Below are positions 11,634 through 22,794 of a stretch of 64,000 bases of DNA, one piece after another; the stretch's first letter is position 1, and each line of letters begins with the position of its first letter. Origin of the DNA: Lepidodermella squamata (Eukaryota; Gastrotricha); assembly GCA_047495785.1 (NCBI GenBank), contig JBLDXI010000003.1:620001-684000 (forward strand). Reading direction: 5' to 3'. The position numbers and the translations under genes are program-made. A model generated the notes under the pieces. That model made no database searches. It saw only the letters and a list, made by a program, of their open reading frames with translations, and was not told the DNA's origin.

Positions 11634-11880
11634 CTGACATAAAGTACAATGAAGAGGGGTTATTTCAGGGAGGTTTATTTTGAAATGCTAAGTTTTAGTG
11701 ATTCTGCCATATATGTCGATTAGGGAACCATATGATAACCCAGGAAAATACCTGAGTGTGTTTAATGCACAACAATTACCCAAAAATAGTAGGAAAATCA
11801 TAGATAACAATGAACAGATGACCAGAGCTATCACTCAAGCTCAAACTTTGAAGCTGAAATTAAAGTGCGAAGCGTTTATT
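11634..11880 (-). promoter_or_regulatory. 5' flank of the RING/ankyrin gene, duplicated at 35.3 kb
   Basis: This stretch and the first 50 or so coding bases recur, diverged, at 35,268-35,560. The far end (11,806-11,850) resembles the end of the 9734-10,105 element (catagataacaatgaacagatgaccag), so a relic of that MITE family lies just upstream of the gene. I could not place the start codon or transcription start. Confidence 0.4.
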
Positions 11881-11929
11881 AAGCGAAGGGGCACACAGTA
11901 TTTCAGTGGATACCTGTCTACTGTGCATT

Positions 11930-12390
11930 GAGCGTCAAGATCGATGGGCATGAGTTCGATCCCCACCCAGTTCGACAATGGTTAAGCAATGACGCTCTAC
12001 CCCGACGGTGGCTGACCACTCCATCGTGTTACAAAAGTGAAAAGTGGTAGATTAGAAGTGCAAAAGCGAGACTGCGCTAATCGCTACCTAGCTGTCCTGA
12101 AACCCAAACAAGCGACACTAAGAGCGCTCATTCGGGACCCATGGCCTCGGCCCATCCATTCAAGGACGTCTCAAAAATAAAAAATAACAAGGAATTTCCA
12201 TTTTTAAGCAAAAGTTGAGCCATCAACCTACCTAAAGTTTTCCGCTAGTTGAATTTCAGCTCCTTCTTCAGCACGGGTGTTTCATTCAGGTCTTCTTTTC
12301 CTAGACCTCTTGTATTGGGGAAACAATACCCCTCAGTCTCTCTACAGTCTGTCGAACTTAGTAAAAGCACGTTTCCCAGGATTTTCGGTA
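11930..12390. other. Short non-coding stretch with a tRNA-B-box-like word
   Basis: Contains gagttcgatccccac at 11,951-11,965, close to the Pol III B-box consensus, but no convincing A box or cloverleaf. It may be a decayed SINE or chance. No gene is seen. Confidence 0.2.
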
Positions 12391-12472
12391 ATAGCACATG
12401 TCACAGGTCAACCACATTCAAATTCAGCCCGAATTTCCGTAAAAAATAAATGTAATAGGTCGCTGAACTTAC

Positions 12473-12848
12473 AGATAATAGACTGCCGTTGAAATCGAGC
12501 GACTGATAAGCAGGCGGCAAATCACAATTGTTCTGCATTTTTATGCAGCAAACCCGATCAAACGACAGAGATGAATGCTGCAACTCCAAAGTAGCACATA
12601 TAGTCTAAATTACAAGATACTTTAAGAAAACAGCAATATAGACCATGTTTATGCCAAGGTGAAATCAAACGTTCACCCGACGTTCTCCTTCCATTTTCCC
12701 AACTAAGAATCATGTGCAATTGCTTGAAGTAACAGTCATAAACAGCGATTCTTTTGGTTTTCAAAGGGAGACTTTCCAATTGTCGGCGAATTGGCGAACT
12801 GTATAGACGAGATATGGTTATCATTCCATATCTCGTCTTTCTCGTCAC
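12473..12848 (-). pseudogene. Unrecognised conserved exon, copy 1 (frameshifted)
   Basis: The minus strand encodes a segment with KTKRIAVYDCYFKQLHM, SWENGRR and LYCCFLKV. After a frame shift it continues with CDLPPAYQSLDFNGSLLS, then a gtaagttc splice donor at 12,472. The same order of motifs and the same donor occur intact at 39,396-39,699. I do not recognise the family. It is Cys- and aromatic-rich, with no visible membrane segment. Confidence 0.5.
12806..12837. repeat. Perfect 12-bp stem hairpin
   Basis: gacgagatatgg and ccatatctcgtc flank an 8-base loop. It lies at the upstream edge of the unrecognised exon copy 1. No transcription-unit assignment is possible. Confidence 0.6.
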
Positions 12849-12877
12849 AATTGTCTTTCCATCGATTGAACGAAAAT

Positions 12878-13010
12878 CGCGATATTATAGCGATATCAGA
12901 TATCATCTAAAAAGAGAAAATATGATTAGAATAAATTATACCGAGAATAAAAAGGAATACAATTTACATCTCCAATGATAAAACATTAGTCCTCGTAATT
13001 TCTTTGTAGT
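12878..13010 (-). repeat. R1 core, copy 1 (diverged)
   Basis: On the plus strand atcatctaaaaagagaaaat, then AT-rich sequence and attagtcctcg. It is the most diverged copy, recognised by the order of the blocks gatatca, tctaaaa-gagaaaat, aaaaggaat and agtcctcg. Confidence 0.5.
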
Positions 13011-13059
13011 TCACTTCAGTTTACTCTCCAAACCTTAATTTTATTACTCCCGACGCAGC

Positions 13060-13190
13060 CTCAAATTGTTTTAATCAGTCAATGTAATATCGAACCCAAG
13101 TTAGGTTCAACACCGAGGCTCTCTATCTACGCTCGAACCGCTGCCTTTAACCCATGACACAGATCAGGTCTCTATAGTGTGATTCTATAA
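13060..13190. repeat. Duplicated block with gettaggt-type leader, copy 1 (pair at 40,070-40,195)
   Basis: Shares cccaagttaggtt, gctctctatct and cacagatcaggtctct with 40,070-40,195. In both places it lies downstream of the unrecognised exon and upstream of gypsy sequence, so the two loci share a longer ancestral unit. Confidence 0.65.
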
Positions 13191-13619
13191 GGCCGAAAGC
13201 AGAAAGGAAAATCCCCGCGACACGGCAGTTCCTATCAAATACCAAAGTGCTAGATAGTCTGGTGCCTGAACAGGTCGATTACAGCTATTACACAAAAATG
13301 TGTACGCCTCTAAAAGACGCCGGTTGCCGAGGCAAAATCGAGAGCTGCTACTATGACGTTCGCATCAATCGAAATCCCAAAATCGCAAAGGGGCGAGGAC
13401 GATTTTCTCAACAGGCCTTCGTAATGCATTCTTCTGTAGCTCGCTTCACGAGTTAACTAAGTAAAACTAACGACTGTGAACTATTTGCTCTCCTGTTTAG
13501 ATTCTCTCTGCGGATTCTTCAGTTGTTTAGAACAGCGCATTCTTTTTGGCTGCATTACGGGCAATTGGTGCCGTTGCTTTCTTTGCGTTGTTGTTTGGAG
13601 GTGCTGGAGGCGTGCCATT

Positions 13620-14110
13620 CGTCGTTGGCTGGTGGCCACTTCGGTCATCGTAAGACTTAGGGACGAAGACGGGACGGGAAACGGTTTGTGCGAGCGTTTT
13701 AACCGCGCGTTAGGTGTCATGCTTTCCATCCATGCGAAGAAGAATCGCTCGAGTTGGGATCGCCATCTTGGTCTGGTTATGGGCGCGCATCGCAGTGCCG
13801 AGCACGAATCTACGCAGGTGTCTCTTTGCCAGGCTAACTTTGGCTAACGTCATCTCGCGTTTTCGCTTGCTCCCCCTTCGTCTGATGAATCTGTTATTGC
13901 TGATCCGACACCTGAGGCGGTCGAGAAGCGTACCGAGAAATTCTGGGTTTCTGCTACTACCCGCTGCCTACAAAAAACGTCGGAAGTAGCTGTTTGACCT
14001 GACAGCGCGTATTCGGTTGTTGAACGTTGGTGACAAGGTTCGTTTGGCAACGTTTGTGCGGCAGGGCTAGTTTTCGCCGCGTTATCGTGGACCTTTTGAT
14101 ATCGCTGCCT
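13620..14110 (+). pseudogene. Ty3/gypsy integrase fragment, C-terminal half
   Basis: The plus frame gives GNGLCERFNRALGVMLS and WDRHLGLVMGAHRSAEHEST, the usual end of the integrase catalytic core with the conserved N-G-x-x-E-R-x-N-R and a HEST motif. After a stop at 13,845 the linker and LNVGDKVRLATF...RYRGPFDI follow (14,018-14,111), matching the GPY/F module that closes Ty3/gypsy integrases. Stops and a frame change break it. The upstream pol domains are missing. Confidence 0.75.
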
Positions 14111-14914
14111 AGTGGTAGTGATTCAACTGGCCTCTGGGAGTCCTCCTCAGTCGGTGTCAGTCACCGAAATTTGACCGCGGTTCGATGTTCAGGAAAAACC
14201 AGGTCGTTACACTGAACCTTGGAATTGTTCATCATCCACTCTGGACGAAATCCTGGAAAAGCATTGGGCTCGATGGCGAAATGAAGCAAGGCCTAAACCA
14301 AAAAAATTTGGTTTTACAGTAATGCGGAAATCGACGCACACTGAGTTCGCTGAGATTGAGTTGCATGACTACGACAGCGGCGATTTCCGTAGACACGTCG
14401 AGAAACATTGCATCAAGACGTACGAGTTGGACAAGAGCACGGAGGAGCTGAAAAAAGCTGTCGATGATTATTATGCAAATTTGAAGGTATTTCTTCAGTT
14501 GGAGCTGCTTTCATTTTATATTTCGTTTGCTTTTATTTATGTGAAGACTTCTGGTCGATCTGATACGGATCTGATACTGAGTCGATCATGAGTGATACGT
14601 CGACAATTTCGGTGTCAGTAGTCTCGGTTGTTTCCGTGTCGTCGGCAACGACCTCGACAACGTCCGTCGCCTCTTCCATTACCATCAACTTTCTGGCTCG
14701 GTTAATCCGGAGATACTCAAGTTTTTCAGATTCATTTCGATTTATTTCGCCCACTAAGCGGTAGCAAAGAAGGCTAAGCATTCTGTCTTGGAAAGGTTGA
14801 TATCTTCCGCCACTGCGATTGAGACAGACTGGTTGTTGCTAAACGCGGTCTAAGCTTTGCTAATCGTAAATTGCATTTAACAAAAACGAGCACCTCCGAC
14901 TCAGAACATTCCGA

Positions 14915-15555
14915 AAACAGGTAGACGGCAAAGCGTCCGAGGAGGGCACTCATCGTCGATTGCTAGAATAGTTGTCCCGCTTTACTTCCCAAATGAAGCA
15001 TGCTAGACCACTTGATTGCTGATTATCAAATCATCTGCCATTTTCGAAAGTTAGTTAATTTCTTCTTAATGAGCTTTAATAGTGAAACAGAGTGAAACAG
15101 ACCGTTTTCCAATAATTTCATGGCTGATTCATCAAATTTACGTTATTTAGGCGAGTAGCACGGAATTTCGAGCGGCATTTCTCATCGGCTGGCCATGAAG
15201 TTTCTGATGATCGCAGCAGCTTAGCGGCCGATTCCGCTGGAGCCTGCGTCGTTCTCAGGGAGGCGTTTGTGAACAAACTGTGGCCAGCGCCACTCGCTAC
15301 AGAGGTGATAACTGGCTAATTATGAAATTGACCGATTTTGATTGATGAAGAGTTTCATGAGAAGAGGACATTGTGACCGATAAAGATGCCATTGCTTGAT
15401 TAATGTTGTTTCTTTTCATTGGGATTTAAACCGGTAAAACAACGGTAAACCGGCGTCGATTCACCGGTTTCCTACCGGCTTGGGTTGCTGGTGGGTGACC
15501 AAGGCTTGGTTTTGGGTCGCGATTTTCCGACCTTTTTCCACCTCTGAGGTTATGG
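14915..15555 (+). mobile_element. LTR-like 3' end of the gypsy element, copy 1
   Basis: Begins near cattccgaaaacaggtagac and gcgtccgaggaggg (a polypurine-like run), continues with gaccgttttccaataa and agtttcatgagaagaggaca, and ends near gggtcgcgattttccgacc. The same succession occurs at 40,460-40,840 and 50,930-51,390. Its position after integrase supports an LTR; both ends are not exactly defined. Confidence 0.6.
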
Positions 15556-15559
15556 ACAC

Positions 15560-16570
15560 ACCGGTGCTGGATAGTTCTGGAGCAAAATTCAATTCTCAAG
15601 TTTCTAAAGAAGGCCAAAATGGAATCAAGGACTCTCAGGGTTCAAGAAGTGGACTCGACTAAATTGAATTACTCGACCTGCTCATACGTGTAGAAACCAG
15701 AGAACGATGTGCAGAGACCTCGATGAAGCATGGTGTAATTGAGACTAAAACCGTGCGATGCGTTACCGAGCCTCATCGAATGTTTCGAGGATGCTGAGTG
15801 GGTGTTTTGTTCTAGAGCCCTGCACAGAGCCCGAAATTCGAGTCGAGTACGTAAGAATTTTTGGCTACCGTGTCGAGACGAGTCAGCCTTATGGCGATAC
15901 TTGGCCGTACTCGGCCGTCTCGAATCACGTGTTTTTTCTTGTGAGACGCTATTAAGCTTTGCAAAGAAGTGGTAGCACACGTTAAACACACTGACACGCA
16001 ACACCAGCTGAAAACAACTTTCAAGCAGGAAGTACCAATTAGGTGGTGGTCTCTTATAGCGCTTTTGCGGTCGATTGCGGCGAATAAAGAGGAATTACAG
16101 GAATGAGCGAGCGAGTATGTGGAAGATTTGGATTTCGACTCCATTACCAGCGTAATCCCGATTCTGGAGGTGCTTGAACGAGCGGGCACACTCCTGTCAT
16201 CTGTTAAGTGGACCACAATACCCCTCGTTGCAGCGCAAATTGAAATCATCAAGGAGTTGCTCTCGCCTGTACTTATCTGTTTACTTTTCAGATCGAAGAC
16301 ACAACGGTGCTGAAATGATGTTATCTAATTGAACCGCTCGCTAGCTATTTGCAGCTCTGTTGTTAATTGGTTGAACATGCCAAGCGGACGGACGTGAACA
16401 AAATACTTGAAGATGATCCGGTGCCCGGTGCTGCAACATCGCTTCAAAGTGTGAAAACATGGCTCTACAACAAAACATGCTTGATCCCCTTTCCTATTCT
16501 CGGAAGGCGGCGTGATTACTGCACTGCCGAAAGTGCCCCGTTTGTGCCAAGTATAAAGCATTGAACGTAC
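15560..16570. other. No recognisable gene
   Basis: Short overlapping frames on both strands, none with a known domain or splice structure. Overlap of sense and antisense frames suggests chance. Confidence 0.5.
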
Positions 16571-16571
16571 C

Positions 16572-16850
16572 TTTAGTATCCATCCGCCCGGTGGATGAGC
16601 CTTTCGCCCTCGTCGATGGATATGGTCAGCACCGTCGAAACGCTTTCAGACAGCTTTTGCCCCACCGGTTGCTGAAAGCACTCTAAAATTGCATTTCATG
16701 TCGACCGTTTAGAGCTGCATACGGATCCCTATGATATCAGGTGCTATCTAAAACGAGAAAAATTTAAATTGAGTAAATCATCAGAAATGAAAAAGGAATC
16801 AATTTTGGATTTTTAAATAGCAAAATGAGTCCTCGGCAAAGCTACTCATT
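16572..16850 (-). repeat. R1 copy with exon-like tail (pairs with 49,690-49,995)
   Basis: Minus strand: AT-rich core ending in cgttttag, then exon-like sequence reading LSESVSTVLTISIDEGERL and IHRADGY before a stop, next to a gtacgttc donor at about 16,571. The pair at 49.7 kb gives VLTLFIDDGKRFIHREDGYKR-type codons and gtacattc. Amino acids are similar while codons differ, which suggests a former coding exon. Confidence 0.5.
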
Positions 16851-16894
16851 TTTCGCCTCCCGAGACATTCGCCCGTTGTGGACACGCCTCAGCA

Positions 16895-17092
16895 AACCTC
16901 AGTACCGCCTGCTGCACTGGTAAAACAGGAGTGAACTCAAACCTGAACAAGATGACTCTGATGACTCTGACATGAACACTATTTTGATACTTATATTTGA
17001 GATGATATTGCTCATACTTGCTCATACAAATATGAAATATGTACTTTCTCAAAACCAGCTCATATTTTGCTTCTACCAATTTCATCTTCCTT
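16895..17092 (+). repeat. R3 repeat, copy 1
   Basis: Shares cctgctgcactggtaaaaca, gatacttatatttgaga and tttcatcttcc with 30,552-30,755 and 50,262-50,402. Non-coding; possibly a leader or LTR piece. Confidence 0.7.
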
Positions 17093-17437
17093 CGTCCTTA
17101 GATTTCGTCTGGTTATTCCGACGACGACGAATTAAATTCGACGCCGCGCGCCACTTCTTCCGGCGAAGCCACACCGCGCGGAACGCTGAACATTGGCGGC
17201 ATTACTCGTTACGCCATCGGCGAGGCGGAAATGTCAGATAATTTCAAACTGAAGCAAGGAAGTGTTAAGAATTTTTGCGCCTCCGCTCTTCAAGACTACG
17301 CGAAATCCAAGATTTTGGCAATCGTTAACATGAACTCCGAATAATTCAAAAGTTTAAGGGTGCTCCGACAGAAATCGTACAGGAGACAGAATTCACGATC
17401 ATTTGTCGGTAAGATACAATTTCTAATTATTTTATGA

Positions 17438-18134
17438 TCAGGCAGAACGTTTGCAATTTAGCCTTGACCGTTCGAACGAAAGCTCAACCATCGCCATCAT
17501 TGTCTTGAAGGATTCAACGAGTGCTAGCATCATGTACTTTTGGCAGGAAATGACACCTGGGTCACTTATCAACCTGGCCCATCCGATCCCAAACGGCTTT
17601 TGAAAGAATACCAGGTCCTTCCGCGTTGACATGCTTGTCCCGAAGGTGGGTGGCCCGATGAAACGCAACGCTTTCCTGATTGACGGAGTCATTCCTTTGG
17701 ACGCCTGGCAAGGATTCCACCTTCACGTGGAGAAGTTAAACGTCGTTCGTGTGATGTATGCAGCCGAATCCTGTAGCAAACCCGCCTTCGACGGTCGCTG
17801 GGGAATTTCGTGTCACTGCTACCAGAAACGGCCCCCGGAGGTGATCAAGAATCTTATTGCTATCGACTTTTCGTCGAAGGAATTCGGAGGGCTGGCGACC
17901 GAGACGTTCGCCTCAAAGTCGTTGGCCCTGCAACTGCTACCTGCTGCTGTTGTTCACGATTACGAAGAAAAAAATGTCGAAAAAAATCGGCGCCCACTGC
18001 AAGGAGCCACGCAGCCATCGAGGAGGACGTATCGGCTTCGTCCTATTGTTTACAAAATATCTGCTGAAGTGTCGTCTATTTCGTCACCTAGAGATGCTTA
18101 TCAGCTCTGCCTACTTCGTTTCCTATTTCGGTAG
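17438..18134 (+). other. Unrecognised open frame of 167 codons from 17,631
   Basis: The frame opens upstream at about 17,450, breaks once near 17,603, and then runs on through MLVPKVGGPMKRNAFLIDG and GRWGISCHCYQKRPPEV. It is the longest unexplained plus frame before the AT-hook frame. It could belong to the same retroelement. I recognise no domain. Confidence 0.35.
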
Positions 18135-18170
18135 CTGATGTGAGAAAATTTTCAGCGGTAACAATAAAAA

Positions 18171-18758
18171 ATGTTCAAGTATGAGATGTTCAGCCCGATT
18201 ATCAACCATTTTCACGGGGAGAGGGGGTTAATCATCCCCTCCAATGACGTGAAGGGGACTACAAGGGTGGTTCGATTCCCACGCGAGGCAGTCAGGCAAG
18301 ACACTACATCAATCAGCAGCTTACCCCCGGCGCCAGTGGATGATCAAGATGCAGGCACCAGCGATTCAGTGAACGACCTGCTACAAAGCTATACCGCTGC
18401 CTCGGGATCCCTTCAGGTTGGCAATCCGTCGGTAGTCACCGGTGGTTGGAAGATCATCATTGGGAAATCGAATGCAGCCACCACCAGCAGGGCGACCACG
18501 CCACCCGCAGAACCTGCTGCTGCACGCAAGTCAACCGAACGCAAGTCCTCCACAAAAAAGGCGCCACGCTCTTCTGCGCCCAGCTCATCTGCACCCGGCT
18601 CCTCCGCTGGTTCTGGCCCAAAAAGAAAGCCCGGCCGCCCAAAGGGTGCGAAAGATACAGTGAAAAGGAAACCGCGCACTAAAACTGCAAAGAAAGTAAG
18701 CAAAGACGATGATGAGGGTGTTGGTGATGATGATATTATAGGAGATACTGATAATTGA
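18171..18758 (+). pseudogene. C-terminal AT-hook part of a retroelement polyprotein, copy 1
   Basis: An open frame of 195 codons. Ser/Pro/Ala-rich sequence leads to KRKPGRPKGAKDTVKRKPR, a classic AT-hook (GRP) with basic flanks, and an acidic DDDEGVGDDD tail. A colinear, frameshifted version follows a gag-like CCHC segment at 27,257-27,976, so the AT-hook is the C-terminal part of that polyprotein. Here the CCHC part is missing. It could bind AT-rich DNA if expressed. Confidence 0.6.
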
Positions 18759-18759
18759 T

Positions 18760-19859
18760 GCTTTGAATAATTTTTAATTTAATTTAATTTTTAAGCTCAG
18801 CTGAAATCAGGTACTTGGGCATGTATGTATTTTTGATACTTGATTTACCCCATGCTTCAATATCAGTGTGCCATACTATTTCAAACCAAATCTATATTAA
18901 TATGTCGCTACACCAAAAGAGCAATTTCTTTCAATCACTAGTACGTATTGTTCAGGCTCTTAATTGCCAGATATCATCTACCTGCGAGCTTCCCCGAACA
19001 CTATGATATAAGTCGTTGATCGTAGTCGTTATCCATTAAATCTACCTCGGTGATCATTATTATTATTAATTTTGTCAGTGCTTTCTACATATGCATGATT
19101 GCTCAATTGAACACTTTCTTTCTTTTTTCTACATATTCTCGGGAGTTTTGCTATATCTTTCATAACTGATTTACATGTTAAGGGGTGCTCGAATTCGAAG
19201 CTTTCCTACATATCTATGTGTCCCTAGTTTGCTCTATTGAGCCATTATTGAGCCACTGGTAATAAATGATTGCATATTCATCTGATTCTTCACGATTTTG
19301 GAAAACGAGCGACTGGCTGATTCAGTTGAAAGCTCATATTAACTATCCTTGCGTTTTTACAGCCAATTTGTCAACCTGTCCGGTTCCATCAGGTAACACA
19401 AATATTATTTTTCATGATAGATAATTTATTCTTATTTCAGAGAAAGGTGAGTTATCACGCGTCACAGGTGGTGGTGAATAATTCAAGTGTTCCATAACAT
19501 AACAGCAACTTTCCTATCATTAATTCTTACCTAACAATAACCCAGTACAAACATATTAAACTCAACTAACTTCGCTTTTTCACATTTCCTCTAGCACTCA
19601 ATACTCAACCAACCCGGCGCGTCTGAATGAGTCACACACAGAGACTTATCTGCGAGTTGCGAGAATTGGGCAAGCAACTTCTGCTATAAGGTATAAGCTC
19701 CTGCTACTGATAAGTTGCGATGGCCTCTTTGGAAATTTGAATTATTTGAATTCAGTAGAGCATCGGAAATTTCCGTTAAGGACACCTTGAATCTGATTTT
19801 TAGCTCAGTTAACTTGTTCCCTCGATTTAGACCGGAATTTGCTGTACGCTTGTACGTAT
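18760..19859. other. No recognisable gene
   Basis: AT-rich, without long frames or clear repeats. It may hold the 3' non-coding end of the AT-hook element. Confidence 0.5.
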
Positions 19860-20535
19860 AAGCTAGGCAAATTCAGATTCAGTGCGCGAATGTGATAACG
19901 AAGCAAAAAGAAACATCCGTAAAATTTACAACAGTTTTGTACATTTATCGCCGGTCCAGATGAAATTACAAACCTGAATCACATCATTGATATTATCGAG
20001 CGACGAAGACAAATCGAAGTCGCCGAGCTTGATTCGCTGAAGGTTGGCGCGGTCGTCGTAACGCGAACGCGTCCGGCTCAGGCATTTCCATTCGGCCGAC
20101 TAGAGCTACGTTATACGCTTCTCCCGATAACACAGCGTCTTATCTAAAATGAGGAAATGTACAGAAAATAACTGGAAATGAAGCGGGAATATATTTGAAT
20201 CCTCGAATATTGGCAAATCAATCCCCTTAATGAAATTGTTTCAAAATGGAATCCACTGTCACCGGGCATATCGGCTTTCGTCTTTGGAATTCGAAATTAC
20301 GAGGCGGCCAATGTATTTTCTGCAGGCGAGACCTGCATTTGGCTCGACTCGGGGTGACCACGGTCGAGGGGAATGGGAAAAGGGAAGCTGGCATAGCCAC
20401 TACCGGTCACGATAAGCAACGCATCACGGTCATGTTGACGACCGCGGCCGATAGAAGTTGTTTTGTTTCGATACCGCGCATGAAGGAAATCATAGCTCTC
20501 CGCCGAATTTTCAGCAAACACATTTTAAGAAGGTT
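19860..20535 (-). repeat. R1 long form B, copy 1
   Basis: Blocks in order on the plus strand: caacagttttgtacat, acaaacctgaatcacatcat, cgaagtcgccgagcttgatt, ggctcaggcatttccattcg, tatctaaaatgaggaaatg, ccccttaatgaaatt, cactgtcaccgggcata, cgcatcacggtcatgttg. On the minus strand a ttttag acceptor-like end precedes codons reading EWKCLSRTRSRYDDRANLQR and DFDLSSSLDNINDVIQ, then gtttgtaat, a donor-like end. On the plus strand the distal part can also be read as a degenerate FLYWCH-like finger leading into the MULE fragment. Confidence 0.65.
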
Positions 20536-20577
20536 AATTTTATAAATTTTTACAAAAATTAATGTATTAAAATTAAA

Positions 20578-20886
20578 ATGCCGCGTGCGGGCTATATTTC
20601 AACTTCGAGACTTGAAGCTATAACTTGCGATATCGAAACTGACGTTCTCCCGGTTCTGCGAAGGTTGTTTCCTGGCGTGGAAATTAAGGGCTGTCTTCTT
20701 CATTACTGCCAATCCCAATCCATACTTAGTTGGCTGAAGGCGAATGGCTCCCAGGTCGAATACGGCGGAAAAGGTGGTTTGCTGAAATTGATTCGCAGGT
20801 TTATGGCATTGGCGCTGCTTCCACTTCGTCATGTTATACCAACAGCCCCGAAGCTCCGACGTTACAATGCGTTAACCAGTGGGTAA
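20578..20886 (+). pseudogene. MULE (Mutator-like) transposase fragment
   Basis: The frame reads LFPGVEIKGCLLHYCQ, then YGGKGGLLKLIRRFMALALLP. This matches the segment of MULE transposases around the 'GC.FH..Q' motif and the following 'ALAFLP' helix. Only about 100 residues are present; the DDE residues upstream are not found. It lies directly after R1 form B, which may be part of the same element. Confidence 0.65.
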
Positions 20887-20967
20887 TTCTAATCCACGTC
20901 AGTACTTCAACTCGTTCATTTTCTCTAATATTTTCCTTTTCCTAGCTAACTTAATTTGAAAGAAACA

Positions 20968-21552
20968 ATGTCCCAAGAGGCAATCATCAATGCTGATGTC
21001 CCCATGTCCCATGAGGAGCATGGGGAGGGCGCTCAAGAGCCATCAGCTCAGCAGCATAACTTGTTGTGGCCTCACCTTCACCGCAATCCCGTCGGCCAAA
21101 GCCACGGTCAAGCCCAGCCGCGGGACCACAGTCAGGCGCAAGGCCAAGCGATCTTGGAATTGCAGGCGCGATTGAAGCAGCTGCGCACCGATGAGCTCCA
21201 GCTGCAACTGCTTCAGCAGCAGCAGCCGCCCCAGCAAAACACTGCCGCGGGCAACGTGGAGACCACGCTTGCCAGTATCAGCGAAGCGTTGAAGTACCTG
21301 GTCCAGGGTCAAGCGGCAGCCCATCAGGCACCGCCCCCACCAGCGCCGAACATCGCAGTCGCCCTTGGAGCTGCAATTCAAGGTAACGACGTTTATTTGG
21401 CAGGGAATCCTTTCCCACCATTTGATCGCCGTTTTAAGACTAACGTCCAGTTACTACAAGTAGCAGACAAAAGCATTGAGGATTATTTAATCCTACGCAG
21501 CAACACAATGATCACAGTAACGGTTACTGTTATGAAAGTCAAATTCGCGTAA
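20968..21552 (+). pseudogene. N-terminal gag-like part of an LTR retroelement, copy 1
   Basis: Starts MSQEAIINADVPMSHEEHGE, parallel to the 26,774 copy (MSNNENTNVDIPMFDEEHGA). A Gln-rich helical stretch and Pro-rich linker follow, then NPFPPFDRRF and SIEDYLIL. No zinc knuckle is reached before the frame breaks. A cctagctaac splice-acceptor-like leader precedes the start, as in copy 2. Confidence 0.6.
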
Positions 21553-21964
21553 GATATCGACTCGGCGCTCACGCAAGCCGATTGCCTGCCCAGGTCTTCC
21601 CAACCACTTGCTCATGCCCTCTGATGAGAAGGTTGGCGATCGATATCGCAGGTTCAAATGTGGCATATGTTACAAGCACACATTCTTTTATTGCTCCGCA
21701 TGTCCTTCCCGAGCCGGTCTATGCCACCCAAGAAAGAGGAATTGTGCTGTAAGATATCATCGCAAGAATCTAGTTGTGAGCTTGAATATGTCAATAATAT
21801 TTCATACGCTAAATTAAGATGACTTGTGAAATTGTTTTTCTGTGGGAAGTTGTTCAAGAATAGAAAGAGTATAACCGGGCCAAGAGTTGAAAGAGCTGTA
21901 ATGTCCATGTAATGCTGCTGGGGGGTTAAAGTGTTTGATAGTTTTTGAGACTGAATAAAGTAAA

Positions 21965-22339
21965 ATGGAGACGGTGCTAAAATTCAAATTTCTGGGCTGC
22001 CGGCTACTTTACAAAACGGCAGTGAAGGAGGCGCGAATCAGGCTCAAACGCATGGTTGGGGCGATACCGACACTCTTTGCCGACATTGGCTCCTTTCCAG
22101 TGCAGGCAGTCAAGAAGCTGTTTAACGCCTGCGTCCTTGGAGCGTACACCCAAGGCGCGGAGCTGAGGGGCCTGTTCGCTGGCAAACTGGACCTGGCTGA
22201 GCATATGCGCTTTATTAAGAGGTGCTACCACCTTCCCAGAGCCATCAGCCATGACCTGCTTGAGAAGGAGATACACACGAAACAGCGGATTTGCGGTTCT
22301 ATTTGCGGATGCAGGAAGCTCAGCCCTGCTCGCTGCTAG
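21965..22339 (+). pseudogene. C-terminal LINE-type fragment
   Basis: Reads FKFLGCRLLYKTAVKEARI, then AVKKLFNACVLGAYTQGAEL and CYHLPRAISHDLLEKE. The order 'FKFLGV...A..R...L..I' then a Tyr-Gly-Ala-Glu-like motif fits the region after the reverse transcriptase in LINE proteins. The frame continues in pieces to about 22,740. No catalytic motif is present, so assignment is tentative. Confidence 0.45.
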
Positions 22340-22794
22340 CAATGCTTCCCTTCGACGGGCAATGCGCCCAGCAACCTACTCAAACGAGCCGAATCTATCA
22401 TTTCGGATCTAGATCTAGAATTTATATGTGGAAGCTCGCTACCTGAATTCAGCGCGAGCTAGTCCAGCGGCAGCTATTGGTGAAGCGGTGGGAGCTAGTC
22501 GACTGTAGGCTAAAAAGCGAGTATGCCAACCACGAATTCTTCGCGAAGCCGTGCGTGCAAGACGCGGCATATGGGTACTCGCTCGCACTATTCCCTTTTA
22601 CATTTCCACTATGCGAATGATAAACGATGGTAATTACTCGATTGTTAGTAATTACCAGCACAGTTACCAGCTCGTCCTGTATGAATGCTCCATTAATGCG
22701 TGCGAGTCAAGAATGAAAAAAGTCAAGATTGAAGCTACCGAGTGAAAAAGTGCTCAATGATAGCAAAAATCTATTGCGCCGCCAAAATAGCACT

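Noticed and set aside
11640-11820. ATG at about 11,641 or at 11,712-11,710 as the start of the RING gene
   Set aside because: Both are out of frame or hit a stop before the RING, and no donor joins them to the acceptor at 11,634 in phase.
15420-15480. accggtaaaacaacggtaaaccgg as an operator
   Set aside because: Imperfect accggt words without a gene; no evidence of function.
18413-18703. Minus-strand frame over the AT-hook region
   Set aside because: Shadow of the plus-strand frame, which has the homologue at 27.3 kb.
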